The position numbers and the translations under genes are program-made. DNA of 64,000 bases from Metabacillus endolithicus (GTDB taxonomy: Bacteria; Bacillota; Bacilli; Bacillales; Bacillaceae). Within the stretch, counting starts at the first letter, position 1; every line of letters begins with the position of its first letter. Positions 19,501-28,775 of the stretch are shown piece after piece. Location of the stretch: the NCBI RefSeq assembly GCF_023078335.1, contig NZ_CP095550.1:1718001-1782000 (forward strand), given 5' to 3'. The notes beneath the pieces were generated by a model, which searched no databases, was not told the origin of the DNA, and was given only the letters and a program-made list of their open reading frames with translations.

Positions 19501-20300
19501 CTGCCTGCATTCCCAGCAACTTGTTGTATCGATGCTGCAAGTTCTTGTATTGATGCAGTCGTATCTGTAGCTGACAAGGTTAAGCTTTCTGCGTTTGCTT
19601 CAACACCTTTAATTGATTTTCCCATTTGCTCGATTGAAACGGAAATTTGTTCTACAGAAGCTGCTGTTTTCTCAGAGTTTCCTGATACTTGTTGTATAGA
19701 TGCTGCTAATTCTTGAATAGCCTCACTCGTACTTTTCGCGGAATCTGTTAAACTTTCCGCATTTGTTGCAACTCCGACAATCGATTTGCTCATTTGTTCC
19801 ATTGATGCTGAAACATTCTGAATAGATTTTGATGTTTCAACTGAATTTCCTGATACTTGTTCAACTGATGCAGCAATTTCCTGGATAGAGTGTGATGCAT
19901 CTTTTGCAGATCCTGTTAGTACATTTGCATTTTGTGCAACTGCAGTAATTTGGCTAGCCATTTCTTCCATTGCAGCGGTAATTTCATTTAGTGATTTTGA
20001 GCTGTTTGTTACATTTAAATCCAATCCTTTTATTGAATTAAGAATACCTTCTAATGAAGAAAAAGATTTTGCCGTAGACTTTCTTAAGTTTTCTGCATTT
20101 GAAACAACACCATTAATTGATCTAGAAATCGTCGACATCATGTTCCCTGTTTGATTTAAAGATGCTGCCTGTTGATCATTTCCAGTTGAAATTTGTGTCA
20201 TCACATCATTTAGTTGATTAATATCTTGTTCTAAATTTGAAGTTACTCTCGTAAGTTGCTCCATAGGTACTTTTGTTTTTCTAAAGAAACTCATAGCCAA
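16572..20300 (-). CDS. Giant soluble methyl-accepting chemotaxis protein with 56-residue repeats in both hairpin arms
   Basis: A 1242-residue chemoreceptor signalling protein with no membrane segment, no HAMP and no recognisable ligand domain. The conserved CheA/CheW-binding tip ([20 protein letters not shown]) is at about residues 612-631, the exact middle. Before it are a half and seven full repeats of 56 residues (about 103-531; core [11 protein letters not shown]...[11 protein letters not shown]). After it are about eight repeats of 56 residues (about 708-1156; core [18 protein letters not shown]). 56 residues equal eight heptads, so both arms can stay paired as one very long four-helix coiled coil. 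Gene follows cheA by about 40 nt. Confidence 0.92.
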   Translation of the reverse strand: MAMSFFRKTKVPMEQLTRVTSNLEQDINQLNDVMTQISTGNDQQAASLNQTGNMMSTISRSINGVVSNAENLRKSTAKSFSSLEGILNSIKGLDLNVTNSSKSLNEITAAMEEMASQITAVAQNANVLTGSAKDASHSIQEIAASVEQVSGNSVETSKSIQNVSASMEQMSKSIVGVATNAESLTDSAKSTSEAIQELAASIQQVSGNSEKTAASVEQISVSIEQMGKSIKGVEANAESLTLSATDTTASIQELAASIQQVAGNAGSTSNSVEEVSAAIEEMAVSIEQVANNAVSLTDSAKQTNDGIQEMAASNLQMSKNAESTSASVEEVSAAIEEMGSQIKGVTQNAEVLAASVESTSASIQELAASVQQVSGNSQSAASSVEQVSVSIEQIGDSVKGVAANAVSLTNSAKETNDAIQEMAASIEQVAGNSRSTAMAVEEVSAAIEEMGSQIQGVSVNAESLNKSSEESAASIQELAASIQQVAGNAQSTASSVEQVSASIEQMGKSIKGVSVNAESLTVSAKETNQSIQEMAASIEQVAANAENVNSLTANVAHEAQNGREAVLQSVDGMKEIGIVVKQASTVMQSLGKSSDEIGSIIEVIDDIAEQTNLLALNAAIEAARAGEHGKGFSVVADEVRKLAERTASATKEIASLIKGIQGETSDAIKAIEIGEEKVEQGYKLSDSASDAIIRIVDGVENITTEISQITTATTQQAVQAQDIVKSVENVTTQADLVTKATVEQTAGVEEIITGVLNARNQVRQITDATLEQAKQSQHIVGSIESMTNQVEQVTQAVKEQAAGVTEIINSVVNAREQVKQITTATEEQAQQSQDIVESVANVTKQAELVTNSTNEQAIAVDEVIEGVRNSREQVRQITVATEEQAKQSQMIITEVSSMVEQTRQVTDSMKEQAAGVEDIIKSVINAREQVKQITTATVEQTKQSEQMVKAMENVTNQAEQVTTAMIEQKAGVTEIIRGVTNAREQVRQITTATDEQAKKAQEVVNAVESITNQASQVTESVKEQVTGVEEIISGVVEAREQVRQVTVATVEQAKQAESVVQSALSMTNQAEMVTNATIEQAGGAEEITNDIRAAKEQMLQITSAIEEQTKQTRSMVSITSDVTNQAELVTQSTSEQTELIKDITKSIANIADQMTIVTTETKGLTTESDDVVKLIQAVKDQSEEITEATKLQLNEILELEKVMNETSAMFKQSAKDIDGVTRLSSTIKDTNKDIQRTLQSVN

Positions 20301-20340
20301 AGGCCTCCTAGTCGTTTTATAGATGCTTTCTTTTCATGAT

Positions 20341-22899
20341 TTATGGTTGTGATACTAGCTCTGCTGAAAGATCTTGCAGATTAATTGATTGTAAGATCTC
20401 ATTAAATTCAAGAATAATTACAACTCTATCATCTAGCTTGCTTATCCCTTTAATAAGATTTGAATGATTATATTGGCTACCTGACGGTGGTTGTTCAATA
20501 AGACTATTTGTTGTTTTTAATACTTGTGTGACTTCATCTACAAGGAAACCAACATCCTGCTGGTTATTTTCAACAACAATGATTCTTGATTTCTTTGTTT
20601 GTGACTGTTCTTGCAGATTAAATCTTCTCCTTAAGTCAATAACAGGAAGCATATTTCCTCTTAAGTTAATGATTCCCAACAAATCCTTAGGTGCATTGAC
20701 GACTTTTGTCATAGCAGGAACGGAGACAATATCTTTAGCACGTTGGATGTCAATTCCATATTCTTCTGTATCTAGCTTAAAGGTGACAAATTGACGTTCA
20801 TCTTCAAGTTCTTTTCGTTTATTATCTGTAGCTGTTTCCGTATCTTGTGTACCTTGTTCACGTACGACTGAGGAAACATCTAAAATGAGTGCAACACTTC
20901 CATCACCCATGATCGTTGCACCAGCTATATATGGTGGTGATCCAATATAAGGGCCAAGTGATTTAATGACAATTTCTTGATTACCAATTGTTTTATCAGC
21001 TACAATGCCAATACGTTTGTCTGCAATTCCTACAACAATGACAAATTCACGTTTCTTTTCTTCCGTCGCCTCTTCAGATGTATCCAACCCTAGTTTTTCC
21101 TTCATTCTCACAAGTGGCAGGACCCTTCCTCTCACAAGGCCAACTTCTTTTTCTTTAATTGTTTGAATATCTTCTTTATTTAATCGAATGATTTCAAGAA
21201 CATTCACCAGTGGAATCGCAAATGTTTTTTGTCCAAACTTGACTAATAAAGAACTAATGATAGCTAGAGTAAGTGGAAGCTTAATCGTAAAAGTTGTACC
21301 GACTCCAACAGTTGAATCAATATCAATTAAGCCATTTAGCTTTTCAATATGTGCACGAACGATATCCATTCCAACACCACGACCAGAAATGTCTGTAATT
21401 TTCTCAGCTGTTGAAATACCTGATTTAAAGATTAAGAACATAGCCTCTTTATCATCTAATTTCGCTGCCTCATCTTCAGAAATTGTTCCCTTATTAATCG
21501 CTGTTTGTTTGATTTTATCTGGGTCAATCCCTTTTCCATCATCACGTATTGAAATAACAATATGATTTTCTTCATGTGCAGCACGAAGTTCAATCTTACC
21601 TTTTCTTGATTTACCTAAGCGTTCACGTTCGTCAGGTGGTTCAATTCCATGGTCAATTGAATTCCGAAGCAAATGAATGATTGGATCGCTAATTTCTTCA
21701 ATTAATGTTCGATCAAGCTCTGTTTCTTTTCCAGTCATAACAAAGTCAATTTCTTTATTTGCTTTTTGCGTTGTGTCCCTCACCATACGAGGGAATCGAT
21801 TGAAAAGTTGTTCAATTGGTAGCATTCTTGTTTTCATCATGCCTTCTTGAAGTTCAGTGATCACACGACTTAAATGATTTGTTACCTCGTCAAGTATTTC
21901 CATATCGTCTTCTTGACGTGTATCACGATCTGCCAATCGACCACGAACATCAACTAACCTTGTTTGGTCAATCACTAATTCGCCTACTAAATTCATTAAG
22001 TGTTCAAGTTTATCCACATCTACTCGAACGGTTGGATTAATTTTTGCCTTTGGACTTCCTACAGGCTTATCATCTTGCACTTGTTCTAATTGGGCTTGTG
22101 GACTCGGAACAGCCAGCTCTTTTTGATGTGAATTCATATTTTCTTCTGTTATTTGATTGATGTTCACAAACTTTATATCCGATATTTGATTAATAATTTC
22201 AAGAATTTCTTGTTTTGTTCGCATGGTGAGAAGGATGAAAGCCATTTCTCCTTCAAAGCCTTCAGACTTCTCCATCTCGTCAATGGAAGGAAAAGCAGCA
22301 ACAATTTCCCCTGCTTCTTTTAAGTTATTATGAATTAAAAGTGCTCTTACATTTTTCATCAACGCTTCATTAGAAAGCTTAATCGAGACCTCCAGCGCAT
22401 TATGGCCAAAGGCTAGTCCACTGATCACTACATTTTTGGTGTAATCATCTAACTCAGTTGTGATTTGATCTTTTGTAGATTTAGCATTTGGTATTTCTTC
22501 ATCTTTCATTTCATGGGAATGAAATTCATTCAACTTATCAACAAAAGGTTGAATATTAATTTCCTCGAGATTTCCATTTAAAATCCCATCTTTTAAAATT
22601 TTGATAAAATCGATGCTTTCAAAAATAACATTAACTAGTTTAGGTGTAACAGCTAGCTTTTGGTTTCGAACCTGATCAAAAACATTTTCTAGATAATGAG
22701 TAAATTCTTTCATTTGCTCAAAGCCCATTGATGCCGATGATCCCTTAAGTGTATGAGCGGCTCGAAATATATTCTGAATGGTTTCAATTTTTTCAGGGTG
22801 CTGTTCTAGCACCAATATCTCTGAATCTAGTATTTGTAATTGTTCATCTACCTCATCGAGGAATACTCCCAGATAGGCAGATAAGTCAAAATCAGTCAT
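20341..22899 (-). CDS. cheA: Chemotaxis histidine kinase CheA with two C-terminal CheW-like domains
   Basis: An 852-residue kinase. Hpt domain with phospho-His49 in FRAAHTLKGSSASMG; a P2-like domain (about 155-250); dimerisation helices (about 290-360, LMNLVGELVIDQTRL); HATPase with LLRNSIDHGIEPP, DDGKGID and GRGVGMDIV; regulatory CheW-like domain (about 545-690); and a second CheW-like domain (about 705-845, FKLDTEEYGIDIQ, GIINLRGNMLPVIDLR). The extra domain is unlike flagellar CheA of Bacillus (about 670 residues) and gives the array an additional receptor-coupling surface. Lies 20 nt after cheW. Confidence 0.94.
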   Translation of the reverse strand: MTDFDLSAYLGVFLDEVDEQLQILDSEILVLEQHPEKIETIQNIFRAAHTLKGSSASMGFEQMKEFTHYLENVFDQVRNQKLAVTPKLVNVIFESIDFIKILKDGILNGNLEEINIQPFVDKLNEFHSHEMKDEEIPNAKSTKDQITTELDDYTKNVVISGLAFGHNALEVSIKLSNEALMKNVRALLIHNNLKEAGEIVAAFPSIDEMEKSEGFEGEMAFILLTMRTKQEILEIINQISDIKFVNINQITEENMNSHQKELAVPSPQAQLEQVQDDKPVGSPKAKINPTVRVDVDKLEHLMNLVGELVIDQTRLVDVRGRLADRDTRQEDDMEILDEVTNHLSRVITELQEGMMKTRMLPIEQLFNRFPRMVRDTTQKANKEIDFVMTGKETELDRTLIEEISDPIIHLLRNSIDHGIEPPDERERLGKSRKGKIELRAAHEENHIVISIRDDGKGIDPDKIKQTAINKGTISEDEAAKLDDKEAMFLIFKSGISTAEKITDISGRGVGMDIVRAHIEKLNGLIDIDSTVGVGTTFTIKLPLTLAIISSLLVKFGQKTFAIPLVNVLEIIRLNKEDIQTIKEKEVGLVRGRVLPLVRMKEKLGLDTSEEATEEKKREFVIVVGIADKRIGIVADKTIGNQEIVIKSLGPYIGSPPYIAGATIMGDGSVALILDVSSVVREQGTQDTETATDNKRKELEDERQFVTFKLDTEEYGIDIQRAKDIVSVPAMTKVVNAPKDLLGIINLRGNMLPVIDLRRRFNLQEQSQTKKSRIIVVENNQQDVGFLVDEVTQVLKTTNSLIEQPPSGSQYNHSNLIKGISKLDDRVVIILEFNEILQSINLQDLSAELVSQP

Positions 22900-22919
22900 A
22901 TTGACCTCCTTATAACGTT

Positions 22920-23360
22920 CTATAATTGCTCATATAGAACTTTCTCTAAATGAAGAATCCCAATCACTTGATCATTGAGCTTTGCAAAGCCAGTAAAGAT
23001 CTCTTCATCTACTTTCAAACCCGGTGGGGGTTCTACGTTTTCCTCTTCAAATTTTGTGACCATTCTTACTTCATCCACCATTAACCCAATGTTCTCATTT
23101 GTGCCTTGGACAATAACGATTCGATTTTTTTTGTTTCTTTCTGAAATTGGTAATTCAAAACGCTTATGCATACTAACAACTGGAATAATGCTTCCGCGTA
23201 GGTTAATAACTCCTTCAATCATTTCATTAATTCCAGGTATGCTTGTAATGGTTGGAACTCGCAGAATTTCAACCACTTCTTCTATGGATAATGAATAAAG
23301 TTGTTGATTTACAGAAAATACGACAAATTGAACTTTGCCTATATCAGAAGCAACCGCCAA
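22920..23360 (-). CDS. cheW: Chemotaxis coupling protein CheW
   Basis: A 146-residue adaptor that bridges CheA and receptors: VVFSVNQQLYSLSIEEVVEI at the start, GVINLRGSIIPVVSMHKRF in the middle, and GLMVDEVRMV. First gene of the operon cheW-cheA-mcp-cheR-cheB-STAS-GAF/LuxR. AAGGAGG precedes the ATG. The 360 bp upstream, bounded by the cheY terminator, should hold the promoter; I saw no clear sigma-D element there. Confidence 0.93.
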   Translation of the reverse strand: MAVASDIGKVQFVVFSVNQQLYSLSIEEVVEILRVPTITSIPGINEMIEGVINLRGSIIPVVSMHKRFELPISERNKKNRIVIVQGTNENIGLMVDEVRMVTKFEEENVEPPPGLKVDEEIFTGFAKLNDQVIGILHLEKVLYEQL

Positions 23361-23676
23361 ATTGATCGCCTCCTTGTTATTTATTTGATAGCTTTATTGT
23401 GATGTATTGTTCAGATTATGAGTATTGGAGTGGGTTCCTATTTTTCAACAAAAGTCGACACACTTATATAGGATTTGAGACCTATTAAAGAATCATAAAA
23501 ATAGTTGTAAAGTTTCACTCTTTCATTTTATAGGAACGGTTTCCTGTTTTTTTATAGGAGTATCTATCTAAAACTTATTTTTACGCCATATGTGATGGAG
23601 AATTATACGTTGGAGACTAGTCCTTAAATTTAGGAAGGTTATGAAAAACATCAAAATCATATTATTCTTTTCTAAC
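23361..23676. other. Non-coding gap carrying the presumed che operon promoter
   Basis: No ORF with a ribosome site was found. A 12-bp palindrome GGAAACCGTTCC sits near 23533-23544 and could be an operator. A possible weak sigma-A match (TTTACA, 17 bp, TTAATA on the minus strand) lies near 23480-23510. No TAAA-N15-GCCGATAT sigma-D promoter was seen. Confidence 0.35.
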
Positions 23677-23710
23677 AAAAAAAGCCAGACCCAAAAGGGT
23701 GTGGCTTTTT
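23677..23710 (-). terminator. Intrinsic terminator after cheY
   Basis: AAAAAGCCACACCC pairs with GGGTCTGGCTTTTT; a seven-T tail follows on the minus strand. It separates cheX-cheY from the cheW operon. Confidence 0.88.
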
Positions 23711-23723
23711 CGACGTCTCTAAA

Positions 23724-24083
23724 TTAAGAACAAAACTTTTGAAGTGCTTCTGTAATTCGGTCCGGAGAAAATGGCTTCACTAAGAAATCTTTCGCTCCTG
23801 CTTGAATTGCCTCAACAACCATTTGCTGCTGCCCCATTGCAGAGCACATAATAACTGTTGCGTTTGGGTCAAAAGCTTTAATTTCACGAACAGCTTGGAC
23901 TCCATCCATAACAGGCATTGTAATATCCATAGTCACTAAGTCCGGCTTTAGATCTTTATATTTTTGTACCGCCACTTCCCCGTTCTCTGCTTCACCAACT
24001 ACTTCATGTCCTGCTTTTGTGATCATATCTTTTAGCTGCATTCTCATAAATGCTGCATCATCTGTTACTAGTATTCTTGCCAT
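23724..24083 (-). CDS. cheY: Chemotaxis response regulator CheY
   Basis: A stand-alone receiver of 119 residues: acidic pair TDDAAF, acceptor Asp53 in TMDITMPVMDG, Ser in CSAMGQ, Lys in FLVKPFSP. It takes phosphate from CheA. It lies 27 nt after a CheX-like phosphatase gene. No flagellar switch protein or flagellar gene is nearby, so its target may be something other than the motor. Confidence 0.92.
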   Translation of the reverse strand: MARILVTDDAAFMRMQLKDMITKAGHEVVGEAENGEVAVQKYKDLKPDLVTMDITMPVMDGVQAVREIKAFDPNATVIMCSAMGQQQMVVEAIQAGAKDFLVKPFSPDRITEALQKFCS

Positions 24084-24110
24084 TTGTCTTGCCCCTTCCT
24101 TTAAGCAGCC

Positions 24111-24569
24111 TTAGTCTATCATTAAGCCAACTGCTAATTTGTTGCCATTTTGAAATGTTACCTCTACTTCTATTGCTTCTCTAAATCCAGAAAGTGTTGA
24201 ATTTCCTTCCATAATGGTTGGAGCAGTAATATCGATGGTCACACCTTTTGAAAAGATATGCGTACAGAGTCCGCCAGATAGCATATTTCCTAGTTCACCG
24301 GAAAAAGATTTTAACATTTCTCCCTCTAGTGCCATTCCAAACATTAATTCTCCAATTGAGCCAAAAACATCAGCATCTGCTTTATACAAAATTTTCCCCT
24401 TAACAGCACCTGTTACCCCAACAAGTACTCCATACTGTAAGGATAATTCTTTTTGCACGATAGGTACTGAGACACCTTCATATGGAATAGGAACTATCTG
24501 TTTAATCGAGTCGAGTATTCCTTCCTGAAAATCTTCTAATGTTGTTGATACAGTCGCACTCAATAAAAA
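24111..24569 (-). CDS. CheX-like CheY-phosphate phosphatase
   Basis: About 150 residues of the CheC/CheX/FliY fold. The active-site pattern E-x2-N is seen in SGELGNMLSGG followed about 30 residues on by PTIMEG. The single E-x2-N and the companion cheY indicate CheX, which dephosphorylates CheY and so resets the pathway. A GGAGG ribosome site at about 24573 favours a start near 24560-24569; an ATG at 24599 would add ten residues without support. Confidence 0.82.
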   Translation of the reverse strand, partial: FLLSATVSTTLEDFQEGILDSIKQIVPIPYEGVSVPIVQKELSLQYGVLVGVTGAVKGKILYKADADVFGSIGELMFGMALEGEMLKSFSGELGNMLSGGLCTHIFSKGVTIDITAPTIMEGNSTLSGFREAIEVEVTFQNGNKLAVGLMID

Positions 24570-24732
24570 CACCTCCTGTTTATTGGTTGTTGGTCTCACT
24601 ATTATTTTTTAATTCTATTAACTCGTATACTTGAATTATATCTAAGACTATTTTCTTATTATATAGTACATCATTCCTAGGAATGGCTCAATAATAAGGT
24701 TGAGTTATTGTAGAAATTTGCGGATTTTCATC

Positions 24733-24769
24733 AAAAAAATTGCGTCCGAAAATTCGGACGCAATTTTTT
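24733..24769. terminator. Strong bidirectional-looking terminator after the LOV-PP2C module
   Basis: AAATTGCGTCCGAA pairs perfectly with TTCGGACGCAATTT, flanked by A7 and T6 runs, just past the STAS stop. Confidence 0.92.
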
Positions 24770-24773
24770 ATGA

Positions 24774-25049
24774 TTACTTTATGTTAAAAAGTGTATTTAG
24801 TTTTGTGATGTGTAACAGTTTTTGAACTTTATCATTTGCATTTAAAAGTTCCATTTTCTTTTTCTGTGCATTTGCCACTTCGTAAACGGAAACAAAAATT
24901 GAAATACCAATACTGTCTACATAGTCAACACTTTCTAAATCAATTAGCAAACCTTGAGTACTCTTATTCAATGTATCGAGCAGATCAGTTAATATCTTTT
25001 GATTATTTCTGAAATTCAATTCTGAATGTTCAATATAAAATGTGTCCAT
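24774..25049 (-). CDS. STAS anti-sigma-factor antagonist, LOV-PP2C module
   Basis: A 91-residue STAS protein: YVDSIGISIFVSVYEVA carries the conserved Asp-Ser, the Ser being the expected phosphorylation site. ATG 25049 is chosen because AAGGAAGG precedes it; the upstream phosphatase ends 11 nt away. Last gene of a three-gene unit (kinase, LOV-PP2C, STAS), the classical partner-switching set. Its binding partner other than the kinase is unknown; no sigma factor is encoded here. Confidence 0.87.
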   Translation of the reverse strand: MDTFYIEHSELNFRNNQKILTDLLDTLNKSTQGLLIDLESVDYVDSIGISIFVSVYEVANAQKKKMELLNANDKVQKLLHITKLNTLFNIK

Positions 25050-25060
25050 AACAACCTTCC

Positions 25061-26524
25061 TTATGATAATTTTACATAAATAAAGCAAACATCATCTTCA
25101 TGTTCCGTTAACATTAGGCGTTTATTTATTTTATCTAAATTCTTACGTTCAATAAACTCAGCGGAAAAAACGTTTCCATTCTCCGTTAGAATTTCATTCA
25201 TTCCATCAGTATGTAAAAAAAGTTCACTATTCGGTTGATAATAGATGGTGCCCATCCTAAAATCATAATTCTTTAGAATGCCTACTGGAATAGAAGTAGA
25301 GTCAAACATTTTCACAGTATATCCATTTTTCAAATAAAAATCGGGATGACCTGCATTTATATAATCAATCCTTCTTTTTTTAGTATCTATCAAGAGGTAG
25401 ATACATGTAAAGTAAAATTTTCCAATTTCTTCATTTTTTTCTAAAAATAAACTGATTTGATGATCATTCAACTTCACTAAGACCTCTTTAGGATCTATAA
25501 TCTGCTGCTCAAGGAGAAAGTTTATTTCTGCGTTAATAAGCATGGTAATAAGAGACGGCGCTATTCCATGTCCCATTACATCCATTATCGTCACGACATA
25601 TTGATCCTCATTTATTTGATGCCATTTGTAATAATCTCCTCCTAATTTATTAGAAGGATGATAAAAGCCCTCAATTTCAATTAGATTGTTTTTTAAAGGG
25701 TGACTAAGGAGCATTTGCTGCAAATTTCTCGCTAAACTTAAATCAATAGAAATATCCAGCTCCATCATTTTCCTTTTTGTTATATCAACTTGTATTCCAA
25801 TAAAGTGAGTAAGCTCCCCATTTGGTGAAAGAACTGGACTAATCGTAAGTTCATTCCAAAAAGTTGAGCCATCTTTACGGTAATTAAGAATTTCGCAGTG
25901 AATTTCCTTTCTATTTTCAACCGCTTCTCTTAGAGATGATATCGTATTTTTACTACTTTCAGGTCCTTGGAGAAATCGACAGTTTTGACCGATTATTTCT
26001 TCACTCCTATAACCTGTTATCTCCTGAAAAGATTTGTTTGCAAAAATAATCGGATTATCATGCTGATTCGGGTCAGTTATAACAATTCCAACTCCTGTTT
26101 GATGAACAGCCTCCGCTAATAGAAAATTTTGTTTCCTCAACTGCTTTTTTTCATTTCTCAAGGCAACTAGATTTCCAACATCTTTCAGGACAAACCATAT
26201 GTATTCCTGTGAATCATGTATGATTGTATCAAACCAGAAGCTGTAATAATGCTTTTTTGATTTACTTGAAATGGCTGTGATGATCATATCCTTCTGAATA
26301 TCACCAGCCTGCATCATTGGGTATTGTTCTTTTAACAAGTGAAGGGAATTCTCTGTTAAAAAATGAAACTCCGAGTAATGTTTACCTGTAAAATCATCTT
26401 GATGGTATTTCAGTATTTTTTGAGCTTTTTCATTGACGTAAACATATCTCCCCTTTTTATCCATGACAAAAACGATTTCAGGGTAATTTTTAAATAGTTG
26501 CTCGAAAATAGTAGGCTCCTTCAT
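25061..26524 (-). CDS. PAS-LOV-PP2C serine phosphatase, probable blue-light-regulated RsbU-like protein
   Basis: A 487-residue cytoplasmic protein. PAS domain (about 8-115), a LOV domain (about 130-255), then a PP2C/SpoIIE phosphatase (about 290-487; MDVMGHGIAPSLITMLI, NAGHPDFYL, HTDGMNEI). The LOV domain has the flavin-adduct Cys in GQNCRFLQG, plus the flavin contacts N (FANKSFQ), N-x-N (NYRKDGSTFWNEL) and Q (HFIGIQVDIT). These are the residues that make YtvA of B. subtilis a blue-light sensor. The phosphatase should dephosphorylate the STAS protein encoded next. Light dependence is inferred from residues, not shown. Confidence 0.9.
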   Translation of the reverse strand: MKEPTIFEQLFKNYPEIVFVMDKKGRYVYVNEKAQKILKYHQDDFTGKHYSEFHFLTENSLHLLKEQYPMMQAGDIQKDMIITAISSKSKKHYYSFWFDTIIHDSQEYIWFVLKDVGNLVALRNEKKQLRKQNFLLAEAVHQTGVGIVITDPNQHDNPIIFANKSFQEITGYRSEEIIGQNCRFLQGPESSKNTISSLREAVENRKEIHCEILNYRKDGSTFWNELTISPVLSPNGELTHFIGIQVDITKRKMMELDISIDLSLARNLQQMLLSHPLKNNLIEIEGFYHPSNKLGGDYYKWHQINEDQYVVTIMDVMGHGIAPSLITMLINAEINFLLEQQIIDPKEVLVKLNDHQISLFLEKNEEIGKFYFTCIYLLIDTKKRRIDYINAGHPDFYLKNGYTVKMFDSTSIPVGILKNYDFRMGTIYYQPNSELFLHTDGMNEILTENGNVFSAEFIERKNLDKINKRLMLTEHEDDVCFIYVKLS

Positions 26525-26527
26525 TTG

Positions 26528-26941
26528 TTACCCCTCGTCCAGGTGGTAGGCTAAAAAAACTTTTCGACCGTTATCGGAATACCTTATCATATCCGAACAT
26601 TTCTTCATGATGGCTATTCCTCTGCCTCTAATACTTCTCATATTATTTTCAAAATACTGATCAGGATTGCCGATCAGTTCTAACTTTTTTTTATAATCAA
26701 ATCCTTCTCCTTTATGGTCACATTCAACAGAGAAACACTTTTCTTTCACTTCTAAATTTAAAGTTATTGGAATAGCTTTGTTTTCTTTCGTTCCATGCTC
26801 TAGCGCATTGTTAACTGCTTCCATAATCGAAAAAATAATCACTGTTTTTTTTGCCTTTGCACATTTTTCAATAAATGTCTCGATATCAGGCAAGCTTTGC
26901 TGAAATTGGTCGTGATCAGTAAAAACAAATGATTTTTTCAT
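26528..26941 (-). CDS. HATPase serine kinase, anti-sigma-factor type (RsbW/RsbT-like)
   Basis: A 137-residue GHKL kinase: N-box EAVNNALEHGTKE, G1 CDHKGEGFDYKK, G2 RSIRGRGIAIMKK. It should phosphorylate a STAS protein and bind the same or another partner. Stop and next start are 4 nt apart, so it is coupled to the LOV-PP2C gene. First gene of its unit. The sequence lacks a recognisable sigma-binding signature, so the partner is open. Confidence 0.85.
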   Translation of the reverse strand: MKKSFVFTDHDQFQQSLPDIETFIEKCAKAKKTVIIFSIMEAVNNALEHGTKENKAIPITLNLEVKEKCFSVECDHKGEGFDYKKKLELIGNPDQYFENNMRSIRGRGIAIMKKCSDMIRYSDNGRKVFLAYHLDEG

Positions 26942-27046
26942 AAAATAATCCCCTAATATCGTTTATTTTTTCTGGTAAGATCTGTTTATTTTTTAAACAG
27001 TTTTTCCTAATTTCTTGTAAGTATGCAGAAATAGCAATATGTAGGA

Positions 27047-27078
27047 AAGCACGATACTTATTTTCAAGTATCGTGCTT
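27047..27078. terminator. Hairpin after the sCache MCP gene
   Basis: AAGCACGATACTT pairs perfectly with AAGTATCGTGCTT. The minus-strand T tail is short (GCTTTCC), so termination may be partial and allow some read-through into the LOV module. Confidence 0.65.
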
Positions 27079-27083
27079 CATTT

Positions 27084-28775
27084 TTACAGGTTAAAGACTG
27101 TAAGCTCTTGTTTTAATTGTTCAGCCATCTTCGCCAGCTCTCTTGCGCTTTCAGACACTTCCTCTATCGTTGCACTTTGCTCTTCAGTGGACGCAGCAGC
27201 TTCCTCAGATAAAGCTGCTGATGCTTCAATCACTTCTGTAACCTTTTCAATTGAATCAAGAACAGAGCTTGTATAATTTCTTAGTTCTAAGAAGATATCT
27301 TTCACCTTTGTAACTCCTTGCTCCGTTTCCTTAACATTAAATACGATTTTATGAAGAGATTCTCCACCTTTTTCAATTAATCCAACCTGTTCTTTTACAG
27401 AGACAAGATTTGTTTCCATTGTATTCACAGTTACTTTTGTTTCAGATTGAATGTCTTCAATTAATGTTGTAATTTGGTTTGCAGCTGTATTCGATTGCTC
27501 TGCAAGCTTACGAACTTCATCTGCTACAACAGCAAATCCTTTTCCATTTTCACCAGCTCTTGCCGCTTCTATCGCAGCATTCAATGCTAATAAGTTTGTT
27601 TGATTTGAAATGTCTGAAATCACTGTAATAATACTGCCAATCTCCTCAGATCGTTTCCCAAGCTTTTGGATGGACTCTGTAGCAAATTCTACAGTATTCG
27701 TTACTTTTCCAAGATGCTGAATCGCCTCATTTATTGCCGTATTTCCTTGACCAGCTTCTGTTGTTGAGCGCCTTGCCAAATCAAGAGTTCCATCAATAAT
27801 TTGACCGCCCACTTCAACATGACTTGCTGTTTCTTTCATTTTAATTAATATATTATTAGCTTCAGAGGATTGCTTCGAAACTCCTGCTGCAATTTCAGTT
27901 GTTGTACTAGCAATTTGAGAACTCATTTCCCCTGTTACGTCAGCACTTGCTGATAACTCCTCTGAAGTTGCTGCTGTTTGATCAGCTGTTTCAATCACCT
28001 TTGATATAAGGTTCTTCAGATTCGTTTTCATTAAATTAATTGATTGTGATAACTCACCAATTTCATCGTTTAGTTTGGTGTTAATTTCATTACCGGTTAA
28101 GTCACCATCAGCAATTTGCTTAGAAAGTGCAGTCATTTTTTGTAATGGTTGAATTTGACGATGAATCACCCACCACATAATAAGTGCAATAACGATTAAT
28201 GCAACGATCCCCTCTACCAATAGTTGAAATTGAAAGTTAGAAGTCATTGTTTCATAAGCTTCAGTAGAATGACCTACAAATAGCATTCCAATAATTTCAC
28301 CTGCATGATTTTTAATAGGTTCATAAACTGTAACTAAATTTTTTCCAACAACATTAGCTTCACCGATATACGTTTCACCTTTGGCTAACGTCACAGCAGC
28401 AACAGCATCTGAAACCTTTGTTCCTACAGCTCTCTTTCCAGCTTCATCTTTAACATTTGTCGTAACCCTTGTATCTCCTTGGAAGACTGTCACAGCATTA
28501 CTAGTTAGTTCACCAATGGAATCTACAATCTCTTCATTATCGTTTACCTTTGTATCGCCTTTATATAGCTCATTACCTTTTATTGTCCATTCACCAGGGT
28601 ATTGTTGGTCTATTAGTCCTTTTGCTACTTTTAAATCACTATTTAAATTCTCTTCAGCAAGATCTAGCACTTCTTTTTTTACCGTATACACAGATTGAAA
28701 GATCAAGATTGACGTGCCGATAAGGAAAAGAATTAAAAACCAAAGAGTTAACTTTCCTTTTACACCTAATTTCAT
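27084..28775 (-). CDS. Transmembrane methyl-accepting chemotaxis protein with extracellular Cache-like domain
   Basis: About 563 residues: membrane helix 1 (about 8-30), extracellular single-Cache-type sensor (about 35-180; [29 protein letters not shown]), helix 2 (about 190-210), HAMP (about 212-265) and a signalling coiled coil with tip [23 protein letters not shown] 28775 is used because AGGAGGG precedes it and it overlaps the STAS stop as ATGA. A small-molecule ligand such as an organic acid is usual for this Cache type. It is the last gene of the GAF-PP2C unit, so the same transcript makes a receptor and a partner-switching set. Confidence 0.9.
   Translation of the reverse strand: MKLGVKGKLTLWFLILFLIGTSILIFQSVYTVKKEVLDLAEENLNSDLKVAKGLIDQQYPGEWTIKGNELYKGDTKVNDNEEIVDSIGELTSNAVTVFQGDTRVTTNVKDEAGKRAVGTKVSDAVAAVTLAKGETYIGEANVVGKNLVTVYEPIKNHAGEIIGMLFVGHSTEAYETMTSNFQFQLLVEGIVALIVIALIMWWVIHRQIQPLQKMTALSKQIADGDLTGNEINTKLNDEIGELSQSINLMKTNLKNLISKVIETADQTAATSEELSASADVTGEMSSQIASTTTEIAAGVSKQSSEANNILIKMKETASHVEVGGQIIDGTLDLARRSTTEAGQGNTAINEAIQHLGKVTNTVEFATESIQKLGKRSEEIGSIITVISDISNQTNLLALNAAIEAARAGENGKGFAVVADEVRKLAEQSNTAANQITTLIEDIQSETKVTVNTMETNLVSVKEQVGLIEKGGESLHKIVFNVKETEQGVTKVKDIFLELRNYTSSVLDSIEKVTEVIEASAALSEEAAASTEEQSATIEEVSESARELAKMAEQLKQELTVFNL

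Noticed and set aside
16572..20300. Long open frames on the + strand opposite the large MCP (for example 17253-17693)
   Set aside because: They mirror the repeat structure of the real gene, with Cys/Leu/Phe-rich biased translations and no ribosome sites.
23361..23676. Sigma-D promoter for the cheW operon
   Set aside because: No TAAA-N15-GCCGATAT pattern on the minus strand; a flagellar regulon assignment is unsupported.
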